64,000 bases of DNA from Solicoccozyma terricola (taxonomy: Eukaryota > Basidiomycota > Tremellomycetes > Filobasidiales > Piskurozymaceae). Made by a program: the position numbers and the translations under genes. Where the stretch lies: positions 186,001-250,000 of the forward strand of contig BCLD01000011.1 in the NCBI GenBank assembly GCA_001600875.1. The letters run 5' to 3'. The notes below the pieces were generated by a model. It saw only the letters and a program-made list of their open reading frames with translations, searched no databases and was not told the DNA's origin. Below are positions 22,926 to 32,735 of the stretch, one piece after another. Within the stretch, counting starts at the first letter, position 1; each line of letters starts with the position of its first letter.

Positions 22926-23357
22926 GATATTTGTAAAATTGAGGAGGAGAGAGTGTTCAGGGACCTGGAAATCTCTGGGATTCGAGATGGACCTATAAGA
23001 ACTCACTATGCCAGTGCCTTCTGGATCTATATATGTGGACTTGCACAAGCCGGATGGCCTTGAATCTCGGCTCGATCATGAAGATAAGAAAGTCCACCGG
23101 TGACTCGCGCCACATGTGGAGGTTGCTCACTCCTAACATTTCCACCTCTGATACCGGGATGACGGTCCGCGGAGTTGGGCCAGACAGCGGAAACAGGCTC
23201 GTGGGACATCGTGACGGCCATGTGCGGCATCATCTGAAGGGCCTGAGTAGTTGAACCGGGTACGTGCATGCCCAACGAAAATGGTCGCCCAAAAGCAGAT
23301 CGTCAAAAGTAGAGGGACATCGCCTGGTGCAACCGGAAGGCCTCCTCGATCATCAAC
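22926..23357. promoter_or_regulatory. divergent promoter of NCS1 permease and pyroglutamyl peptidase
   Basis: The 432-base interval between the two start codons contains AGATAAG (23082-23088), a strong GATA-factor site. It also has an inverted CGG-T-CCG pair (23163-23169) of the kind bound by Zn2Cys6 dimers, overlapping a CCGCGG. These fit joint control by nitrogen status and by one of the flanking zinc-cluster regulators. Binding is not shown by sequence alone. Confidence 0.45.
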
Positions 23358-24044
23358 ATGTCTCAGCAATCCAAGCCTATCGAAATCCTCTTCACCGGGT
23401 TCGCTCCGTTTGCTGTCCACAAACTCGGTGTCGAAGTCGAAGTCAACCCGTCGTCTGAGCTGATACGTCTACTGCCGGATGAGCTACCAATCCCGGCTCT
23501 CGGGACCGCGGTCAAGATCACAAAGGTCACGGACATCAAAGTATCGTACACCACTACTACAGAGGTGATTGACAAGGTGTACAATGAGAAAAAGTGGGAT
23601 TACGCAATTCACTGCGGCGCGACATCCCGACAGTCGCAGGTTTACATCGAGACGCTTGCTCGCCGTCATGGATACAACCACGTTGACACGGACAAGCTTC
23701 TAGCCCCGAACAACGGAAGTTTCGTTCCCGCCAGTGCGAATGAACAGGAATCATACTCCACGCCAATCAATGTCCCGGAGCTCGTGGCGCACCTACAACA
23801 GAATAAAAAATGGAATGGCGAGGTAGTGGTGAGCGAGAACGCTGGGCAGTACCTCTGCGAATGGGTGTACTACGGATCTATGAGACGGGCCAGCAAGCTT
23901 GACACCAAGGTGTTGTTCGTGCATGTCCCAGGAGAAGGCGGGGAATGGACGCATGAAGGTCTGGCAAAATGCGTGGAGGACATTGTTTCCTGGATAGTTA
24001 CCAGCGATCGCATCAGCGTGCCCACATCAGACGCCGTAGCCTGA
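23358..24044 (+). CDS. pyroglutamyl peptidase I (family C15)
   Basis: This intronless gene encodes a cysteine peptidase of 228 residues, close to the family length of about 200-220. C15 enzymes remove N-terminal pyroglutamate from peptides in the cytosol. Visible features are the start LFTGFAPF (family FxPF motif near residue 15), the HCGATSRQSQVYIE block holding the catalytic Glu region, SENAGQYLCEWVYY with the nucleophile Cys (family SxxAGxYLC), and VLFVHVPGEGG with the catalytic His. All three catalytic elements are present. It diverges from the NCS1 permease and is followed 297 bases later by the DUF1445 gene on the same strand. It would feed free pyroglutamate to the oxoprolinase encoded next door. 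Confidence 0.92.
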   Translation: MSQQSKPIEILFTGFAPFAVHKLGVEVEVNPSSELIRLLPDELPIPALGTAVKITKVTDIKVSYTTTTEVIDKVYNEKKWDYAIHCGATSRQSQVYIETLARRHGYNHVDTDKLLAPNNGSFVPASANEQESYSTPINVPELVAHLQQNKKWNGEVVVSENAGQYLCEWVYYGSMRRASKLDTKVLFVHVPGEGGEWTHEGLAKCVEDIVSWIVTSDRISVPTSDAVA

Positions 24045-24341
24045 TCTGTACTCCGAAGGTGTGGAGCACCGTCCGGACGGGTGCGTGAAAAAGTGTAAAG
24101 CTGTATGGTGTACAGTTGAAGCCACGTTGTGGTGGCGTCGACCGACGATAATAAATAGAGAGAGCGGAATTTGGCCGGAGAGAGACACTGCAGACGAAGA
24201 TTGCGCTGCCTTGCGGGAGCCAATAGGCAGTGCTGCCATCGTGTTGCCTGAGTCATCATGCCGCAACAACACCAGTCCGACGCAGGATATGCCACAAGAG
24301 ATCAATGACCCTTGCAGTTCGAGAACTCGTTCGCAAGTACG

Positions 24342-25219
24342 ATGTCGCCGCCACCCACGTATCTCACCCCTTCAGACATCCGCTCTTCGTGTCGATCCAA
24401 CCAATTGACTGTTGCCTCGACAGCTGGTCTAGCACCTGGTTACGTTCAAGCGAACGTCCTCATCCTACCCTCCAGGGTTGCAGACGACTTTCGGAGATTT
24501 TGCACTCTCAATCCGATCCCTTGTCCCTATCTCGGCGAGACTGTACCAGGTCAAGCTCTGGTCCCTCAACATCTTGCTCGGGACTCTGACGTCAGGACCG
24601 ACTGTCCTAGATACACGGTTTACAAAGATGGTGAATTCATCGGTAACAGGCAAGACGTTCTGGCGGAATGGCAGCATGACAGCATCGCATTCCTCATCGG
24701 CTGCTCATTCTCCTTCGAGGCTGCGTTGATCAGGGCAGGTCTTAAACCGAGGCACATCGAGCTAGGAAGAAACGTGCCAATGTACAAGACGAAGATACTA
24801 CTGGAGCCTGCTGGTGGTGAGCGTCTCCTAATTTTATCCCGAAAAGTGCAGCCGTTCATTATTCGACTGAGAATATCGCAGTGTTCACTGGTCCAATGGT
24901 CGTGTCCATGCGTCCGTATCCAGTCGAAGCGCTGCCTCTAGTCTATGCCACCACTTCCAAATTCAGTCGTTCACACGGGAGGCCAATTGCACATGGAGTT
25001 GAAGGAGCACGAGCGCTAGGTCTGACTGATCTCGACGGCACTGCACCCGATTTCGGTGACCCAACTTTGATTCGACAAGGCGAGGTGGCAGTATATTGGG
25101 GATGCGGGGTCACTCTACAACTGGCGGTGACGCACAGCAAGATCGAAGGAGTGGTACTGGCACATGCACCTGGACAGATGTTGGTGCTTGACATGTTGGA
25201 CGAGGAGGTTTGCGTCTAG
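24342..25219 (+). CDS. DUF1445 protein, D-glutamate cyclase/YcsI family
   Basis: The protein of about 270 residues belongs to DUF1445, the family of bacterial YcsI and the cyclase part of mammalian D-glutamate cyclase, which interconverts D-glutamate and 5-oxo-D-proline. The start ATG 24342 gives YLTPSDIRSSCR. Then come TAGLAPGYVQANVLILP (family hallmark), RFCTLNPIPCPYL, DVRTDCPRYTVYKDGE, IAFLIGCSFSFEAAL, HIELGRNVPMYKT, AHGVEGARALGLTDLD, VYWGCGVTLQLAV and HAPGQMLVLD. One intron (about 24815-24880) joins LLEPAG to VFTGPMVVSMRPY in frame. In Bacillus, ycsI lies in the same operon as the bacterial oxoprolinase genes. Its place here beside the eukaryotic-type oxoprolinase therefore points to 5-oxoproline chemistry, but catalysis is inferred from the family. 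Confidence 0.88.
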
Positions 25220-25671
25220 TCCCGGTTAGCCTGGACCTGAGCGACTACAGAGCGAGAGCATGCTATAATAGTAAATAATAGTAAAACACTTCTCATCACC
25301 CACGACTAAAAGTGCCTGTTCCACCAAAGCCACTTGCGAACCTCCTCCCCCAGTCAGGTCACTGCTGAGGTGCTGTCTACCACACAGGTATTGACTGTCC
25401 CAATGCCTGCCTACAAAATAATGGCTGGCTAACCCCCCCCCCCCCCCCCCCCAATTTCCCGTCACGTGACATGTTTCACTTTGATCGACAATCTCTTCCA
25501 ACGCAGATCTCTCTCTGTATACACCGGGAACATGTCCCCTTGTCATTCGATGCTCTTGCCAGATAGGAGGTGAGGCAGGATACTCTGGGATCCGATGTCG
25601 TCGCGATACCTATCTATCGACTTGCAAAAACAAACGCCAGAAACATCCTCCAACCCATTCAGCCGTGTGAA
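25220..25671. other. intergenic, contains an 18-base poly-C tract
   Basis: This is the 3' flank of the DUF1445 gene and presumed promoter of the second Zn2Cys6 regulator. It contains a poly-C run at about 25434-25452. No open frame with family features is present. Confidence 0.5.
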
Positions 25672-28094
25672 ATGTTCACCACTACCGCTCCATCGTCCTC
25701 GACATGGAATCGTAGAAGAAACGCCAAAGCGTGTGAGAATTGTCGACTTCGGAGGGTCAGATGTGGACCTCCGTACCCATGTAAACCATGTCGAGATGCG
25801 AATTTAGATGATTGTCATGTTAGAGTGAAGGCTAGGCCGAATCGGTGAGTGGGGGGAGGGTTTGGGGGGGGGGTGGAGGACTTGGAAGAGGAGAATGGAC
25901 GAGTTATTATCGTTCTGGAGGTGGGTCCCTTTTTAATCGAACCACGGGTCGAGTGGGGGGGGGGGTTCAAGAGATAGTTCTCAGGAGAATGTGAGCGATG
26001 CTGATATCCAATGACTTTCCACCAGTGCCCCAATAGGGTCACAACTAACTATACCACGGAATGTTCGAGGTACATCATTAGCAAAGGAACATTCATCTTC
26101 AACTGCTGTTCCAGGACCATCGACTCGCCATATCATAGAACCACAGGAACACTTTGTGACAGCGATAGAAACGGAGATGGAGGATTTATATCTGGCAAAG
26201 ACGGGTGATTATTACCCGTCCTTCTTTGAACAGTCCAACAGAGAGAGAGCTGATTTTCTATTTCATCTTCCAAGGTTCGCACCTCTCCTTCACCCTCCAC
26301 GACACCGATACATGCCCTGCCCTCTCGCTCTCCAACCCATTACCCTTACTCCCCCAAATAACCCTAGAAACAGGTCTCAATATCCTGCAAACCTTCTCAA
26401 ACACTGTCCTACCCATGTTCCCCTTCCTCACACCAAACGCAATCACAGACCTGTTCGTACGGTACATCACCCTACCCGAGAGTTTACGCGGGGACCAAGT
26501 CGGTATAGTGTTTGCTGCACTTGCCTTGGGTAAGTTCAGGAGCTTGAGTGTTTTCGTCGATCAGTTTGAGGATGGTGGCGTGAGGCAGGTCGCGCTATCG
26601 GAGGATATCGAGAGTAGGGACGATGTGGCGTGGTATCGTCATGCGCTGTATCGATTAGAGACTTGGGGTAGTACGTCTTTCAATGCGCTTAGTGAGTCTC
26701 ACGCCGTCCTTTTGAACATCGACTGTTCCTAAACAAACACCATCCCTCCCCCCCCCCCCCCCACCGCTCAGAATGCCTCACCCTCTTGCAATTCTACGTC
26801 GTGTGCACCGGCAGAGTCGCCCACACCCAACAACTCATCTCTCGCATGGTCTGGCATGCGAAAGATGGGCTGAATATCCTGGGGACTGGGACGGCGGCGA
26901 AAATTTATCCTCCTGAGAATCACGCGGATATGTTGGCTTTTTATTTGATGTTCGGTGACTGGTGAGTTGGGGGTTGCTGTCTTCGACGCTGCACGTAACA
27001 GGCTGACTTGTACCTTCTCCTCATTCAGCTACTACTCCGCCTTGACGGGTCAACCTCCCTTTCTCAAATGGGGGGAATTCGACCCAGACGTATTCCATGC
27101 CGACCCATCCTCCACATCCTGCGTCGACGGCCAAACCTCATCGAACCACCACCCGCTCGTCCCCCACCGCTCCCTTCTGATCAACCAGCTACTCCTCCAA
27201 TCTGAAATCCTAGCTCAATACCATGCACCGGAGATTGACACGAATAGTGAGAAATTCATCTCGGAAGTGGAGGGCAAGTGGTACAAGTGGTCGAATGATC
27301 ATTCGAGGAGGCTGCTGGAACAGGATGATACCGAGGAGTTCTATGTCAGGGTCCATTACCATTGGTGAGTGCGTTGTATAACTTGCAATACTCAACAAGC
27401 TGAACCCGCTGGTGTTCTTCAGGGACAGAATAATGATCCGCTCAGGCTCTCTAAACGACCCCTCTCGATCCGTCATCTCACTCGCTCTCATGGCCAGGTC
27501 AGCAGCGCAAATCATCCTCGCTTATGAGAAGATGTACCGCACGGGAAAACAAAACCTCCCTTGGCCTCAAGTTCGCCGAACGTGTACAGCAGCTGAGATC
27601 ATCTTGCTCTCTTATTCTCGGTACGAATTGGATAGAAGGGAAGCGGGCAATTTGATGACAATCGCGATCGGGTTGATGAAGACTCAGGGAGTCAGGTGGA
27701 AGTCTGCTGCCGAGGTTAGGAGAAATTTGATTCGATTGTCAGAAGCTTTATGTGAGTTTCTGCATGATGGTTGGTCATTGTCAGAGCTGACTCATCGCAT
27801 CAACTTTCAGCTCTTCCCATCAAAGTGGATCTCGAGGAACGCGAATACCTTTCATCGACACCCATCATTCAACAGGAAATCTTAACCGGCAGCTCGTCTT
27901 ACGGAGCCGGTCAATCGGTGCCATCCTCGAGCAATCTAGGTGCTTTCCCCGGAGGAACCTCGCTATACTCGAATGCCTCCTTACCTCAGGACACTATCTT
28001 GTACGGCGGTGCCGTCGAAGAAGGGTATTGGGACCCATTTGCAAATATGAATCAGGATATTGGATTAGTGGAGTGGGGGAATTTCTTCGTCTGA
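25672..28094 (+). CDS. Zn2Cys6 transcription factor (right of cluster)
   Basis: This is a nuclear zinc-cluster regulator of about 600 residues. The Gal4-type cluster sits close to the N-terminus in the first exon: ACENCRLRRVRC then GPPYPCKPC and a final DDC, with normal six-Cys spacing. Downstream exons give the fungal-specific TF domain: FFEQSNRERADFLFHLP, LNILQTFSNTVLPMFPF, LYRLETWGSTSFNAL, KCLTLLQFYVVCTGR, DMLAFYLMFGDW, then ALTGQPPFLKWGEFDPDVF and WPQVRRTCTAAEIILLSYSR. The C-terminus is acidic and aromatic, like an activation region, and ends at TGA 28092-28094. Two introns contain long homopolymers, one of G (about 25862-25872 and 25955-25964) and one of C (about 26747-26762). It lies directly downstream of the pyroglutamate genes, so it is the second candidate pathway regulator. 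Confidence 0.85.
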
Positions 28095-31000
28095 CATTTC
28101 AAGGGACGATTGGCAAGGGAAGAGGTCGTCGTAGATTTCACAAGATTACAGCGCCGCGATTGTATTAGGACTGGGAGTTGATATCCGATTTGAGGAACCC
28201 TGTCTTGTTGACCCCCCATCGCTAGACCGGATTGGGTGGAATGTCTGTGCGATGAGGATGGCTGAAAAAGGCAGGAGATAGGCAAGCTTTACAGCCCACC
28301 AGCTGAGCGATCTGCACCGCTTCCACCACTCCCACCCCCGGCTCCACTTGATGAAGCAGGGGGCGGCAGAGGAGGAGGAGGAGGAGGAGGAGGAGGAGGA
28401 GGTCATTAATCTGAGCCTCCGATCGACATCCCTGCAGATGATGGACAGTACCTCGCCATCGATGTGGACGTTATCAGCTCTGTCTCTGGCGAGAGGAAAG
28501 GAAAGGGGAGTGTATGTGTCACAGCACGGATTGCAGGGTAAATTGTGATGTAAGAATCGAGGGTCAGGCTAGCGAGCGTACTAGTTGTAACGCAAATGTG
28601 AGAGGCACCAGACTTGAAATTTGATCTAACGGCGGAGCCTACATCCCCACCATCTGAGCGTTAAGCTGTCGTCTACACTCGTCTAACTGGTCTGTGGGTG
28701 TGCCGTTAAGAAAAGGAAACCGGCTCGACGTCTTTTGCGTGTAGACGCAGGGGTCGGTGTTGGTGAGTTCAAGCTTTGCGAGCGTAGCCACACGTCCAAT
28801 GTATCATCCAAACAACCAAGGCGATTGCTTCAGGCGGTCGCGTTTCCTTGAGATTACCTTTGAGCAGTGCTGCCTTGATGTCAAACTCACCCTACTGGAG
28901 GTTCAGATAGTTGACTAGCAAAAGGGAGGCTCCTATAGAATCTTCGTGTGCGAATTCCGCTGCAGTTCCAAATTCGGCCTTCCCCCTTCACCTCACCGGC
29001 GTCGACGCCGCAGAAAGTCGCTGACTTGCTACGCTTACCACACCGCCGGACCCGCATCATTCACCACCTCCTCCATCTCCAGCAAGTCCGCGCAGAGCCG
29101 GGCAATGTCGTTTTGTAGGTTTGGAAGCGATGAATCAGCGACAGTGGAGTATGCAGAGGAGGTGCATTGGGCGAGAGGGGCGTTGAGAGGGATGCAGTCA
29201 AGGGATTGAGGGAGAGGAGGGCGTCGCATCCCACATCTCGTTTGCGGAGGAAACGGCGCCGGTTTGATGGGAGGTGGAAGGATGTTTCGGGAGGGGACCT
29301 TTTTAGCGAGCGGCGGAAATTGAGGCGGTACTGCAAGCTGTCCACCATGCCACTCTACACAAAAGTATGAAATGCCGTCTCCTTTGTGTTCTGCCCAAGG
29401 GACATCTAGGAGACTGCATTGGGGAGAATCGGGTGCGACTGGGAGGGGTAGGCTGGGAGGGGTAGCGGGACATAGGCAGCGTAGCTGGGTGTAGGAAGGG
29501 GATGTTATTATAGTGCCAATCAAGCGGATACGGGGACAAGTTGAACGTTCCACACAGGGACTCCTGCTGACTTCATGCTTCACCATACCCAAACCCGGTC
29601 AATGCATTCGCCTTTCTCACCACATCCGCGTTCGGCAAACAATAATGGCTCCATTCCGATCTCCATCGTCCCACTGCACTTCGTATGTTATGAGACCCCC
29701 ATACATCTAACTCTTCACGAGGTAGGCTCCACGTTCGTTGCCTTCGATCGGGAATAGATAGTTCTTCCTCACAGTTGAGCGCTTGAAGACAGTCCCGTCA
29801 TCCTCCGGGGTGTTGAATTTTGGAATGTGTGTAAGGACAACATATCGCTTGAATCTGGACACTATGTTGTCGGCAATTTGGCCAGGAGCCAGCCTCTCCA
29901 TTTCATATCGCGGTTCACCGGGCTGAATGAGGATGGTTCAGGAAGCCGTCAATATGCGGTGCTTGAGAAGCACGACCGCCGTCCGGACGGCTCATACCTC
30001 GGCTTTCAACTCCCCTAGGCTAACTCCGACTTGACCAACGTTGACCTCAGGTTTGCAGGTAATGGACACTATCTTGAAGCGCCTTGGTACAGCCCGAACA
30101 GTGTACAAGATGTGAGCCTCCGGGGCATTCTTGTAAACTCATACGATGGCTTTAGGGCCACCTGCCAAGTCAGGTCCCAAGGTCCAGGCGTTTCTCAACA
30201 ATAATTTCCCTCGTTCATGAGTTGAACCAACGGCTTTGGGAGGCAAGATCTTACGCCAGTCCGACCTTTATCTGTTGTGAGTAGGTGGTGGCAAAACTGG
30301 GAATGACATCCGGTGTTTCTTTTATTACATCTCTAGCTCGATAACCTGATTTACTATGTAGTCCCAGACAATTTTCCGGGCGAGGGAGGGTGGCAACTGC
30401 CCGGCGAGACTGTGATGTCACCAGTTGCCGGCCTAGACGAGAAGGGAGAGCTGGCTACGACCAAATCAGGTCATGCGTCAACGAACCAACAATGGCTGTG
30501 GACCGGCGGGCCGGGTGGGCTATGCCAGATAACGAGTGCCGCAGTATGGAATCGGAATCTGCTGGCCGAGAAATTTCCCAAGGAGCGAGCGACTGTCTGC
30601 TTGCAAGTTCCCGGCACTCTCGTAGTGTTTATTCTTGAGACACCTTTCGATGTCTTGCTGTGGAGGGTTGGACCCATGCAAATGCGCATCCCGGGAAACA
30701 AGGTAGGCACATCGCTGCAACGATAAGATGGACGAAGGAGGATCTTCAGCAATGTTTCAGTCGTGTGATTAACATAGAAAGGCCAAACAGCATCCGCCCC
30801 GTTATTGTAGAGTAGGATGGGCGGTTCCAGCCGCAAGCAGGTGGCGGAATTTCTTTTGCCTATCAGGGGCTTTAGTTCTCGTATTTTGAAGGTTAAGGGT
30901 TATGTAGCAAGTCCGTTCTGAAAACAAACGTGAGCGGGTACGTAAAAAGAAACCCGATGGGCGTCGCTTCATGCCGCTTTACAGAATCTGGCTACAGAGC

Positions 31001-31640
31001 CCTCTGGACATTCACCACGCGCGTCATCAGAGACAACTAGTTATTCAGAGAATTTGGTGAATTTATGGTCTTTCGTGTTCCTCAATTTCCCTTCAAGCTC
31101 TGTGCGCAGACTCGGCGTCCCACTGATAAGCAGCTACTGCCTTATCCAGCGGTCCGACGCAACGTCTAGCTGCCGTTCCCTTGAATTCTTGGGATCAGGT
31201 AATTGAGGACGCAGACGGGTGTAACTGTAAGGATACGACATTTTCGAAAATAAGAAAAAGGAAAAGAAAAGTCTGGGCTGATTTCTGGTACCCGACATGG
31301 TTGTGTGCGGGTTGTGGTTGTCTTGGTTGTGGATCAGAGCAAGTTGATTGATTGATTGCAAGTTGCAAGGTGGGATGGTGAGGAGTGGATGGAAGTGAGC
31401 GGTGCCAGAACGAAGATGTACCATGATCACCAGATTGTTACGTCCGAACGTGCGGACCACGTGGCCGCCTAAGGCTCATGGCTTAGGCTAAGCCATCAAT
31501 GTCATGATCCTAGGTCAAGTTAACCGCGCCGGAGTTTCGACCCGACTTTGCATACAGCAGGAGGTAAACGCAGTTGTGACTCCCGCCAACAGCGTCACAA
31601 TCCCATCTGCACCTGCAGACTACAAAAATTACTCAACTGA
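28095..31640. other. 3.5 kb gene-poor region
   Basis: I find no gene that I can support here. A GGA triplet run lies at 28371-28400. On the minus strand at 29707-29925 there is an exon-like frame behind an acceptor (ERLAPGQIADNIVSRFKRY ending GAYLVKS and a stop). Its family I do not recognise; it could be the last exon of a lost gene. A minus-strand frame across 29035-29592 is Pro-rich and probably random. The rest holds only short frames. Confidence 0.4.
28371..28400 (+). repeat. GGA microsatellite
   Basis: About ten uninterrupted GAG/GGA triplets lie in non-coding DNA downstream of the second zinc-cluster regulator gene. Confidence 0.8.
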
Positions 31641-31652
31641 TTGCAACTTGCA

Positions 31653-32150
31653 ATGTCAGGCGTTCTCCCACTGCCCCAAGATGCAAAACGTATCCTCGAG
31701 CACATCAGCAAGCAAGTGTCGGCAGTCACCCGTTTCCGACATGATGCGCTTGCTGAACTCAACCACGTATCCCCAGGAAGAACCCCCACCTCCAAATCTC
31801 CCAACAATGGATCGATGACAACGTCTCCTTCATCGGTGAAGACCTGCCCCTCCAACCAGGACCTCTAAAGAGTGCCGCTTGTGTCTCCGCTTTCCAAGCT
31901 GTGTTTGGCAGCGTCGCCGACCAGATCGCTCAGATTCGATACGGGTGAGTTCCGCAAACGGTTATGTGGACCCAGCTCTGTATTTGACCATCCCGAATTT
32001 CCCTCTCTCTTGCAGTGGCGAACACAACAAAGTCACAATCAATACGGAACACGCCGGTCTCTTCTTGGCCGTCGTCGCCTTGTTCAAAGCCTCGGGTAAG
32101 GTTGGAGGTGATGCAGCTGATCTTGCACCTCTCGTAAGTTGGTTTAAACC
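31653..32150 (+). pseudogene. 5' fragment of a CaiB/BaiF (family III) CoA-transferase-like gene
   Basis: From ATG 31653 a frame reads LPLPQDAKRILEHISKQ. It loses phase around 31770 and resumes with QWIDDNVSFIGEDLPLQPGP, AACVSAFQAVFGSVADQIAQIRYG, an intron, then GEHNKVTINTEHAGLFLAVV. This pattern (a disordered start, FxGxDLPxxPGPLKS, a helix ending in RYG and INTxHAxLF) is the N-terminal entry of fungal family III CoA-transferases. No downstream exons for the CoA-binding domain follow before the next gene. The phase loss plus the missing 70-80% of the protein indicate a relic. An overlooked intron could explain the phase change but not the missing remainder. Confidence 0.5.
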
Positions 32151-32735
32151 CTTCTCTCTTCCTGGAAAATGACACTCATTTACCCTGTTGATATGGAATG
32201 CCGGTCGAGAGGGGCTGTTGGAAATAACATAGCCCCTGGAGTTCCAAATCAGCAGTTCGGACTACTTAGCGAAGCAGTTACGTTTGCAACATATTTCTAG
32301 GACTACGAAAGTGTTCCAGTAGTATTTTACACCTAATTTCATACTAACCCAGTGACCTCGGATAGCACTCGGGCAAACGAGGACGCGTTGCAAGGCGCAG
32401 AACGAGCGCATGGTTCTTGGTTCCGCACAGGCCTGGTCATTATTCTACCGACTTGAATCTACCTGGCTATCAACTTGCAACTCAACTCAGGTCATTGACC
32501 ACCTTCACCATCTTCCTGCTCGAGCAACAGCGGGTGCCGCACCATGCCCCTGTTGGTCGCCGATCCTGCCCGCGGTGTGGCCACATAAGGGCGCCTATCG
32601 AATATATTCGGACAGTGTTCAGAACCAGACTTTCCCAACAGAGATGGTGCAGGAAACGGCTTCGGGAGACCGGAGCCAACACGTCTTTGCAGGTGAGAGA
32701 AGTGGCCATCGCGCTCAGACAATGCGTGCCACACG
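32151..32735. other. interval upstream of the membrane fusion gene
   Basis: About 0.6 kb hold open frames in two phases but no recognisable domain. The true first exon of the rhodopsin-like/MFS gene is probably within this stretch, for example from ATG 32642, but I could not fix it. Confidence 0.35.

Noticed and set aside
29035..29592. Minus-strand Pro-rich frame of 185 codons
   Set aside because: Low-complexity proline/serine composition and no recognisable domain; probably non-coding.
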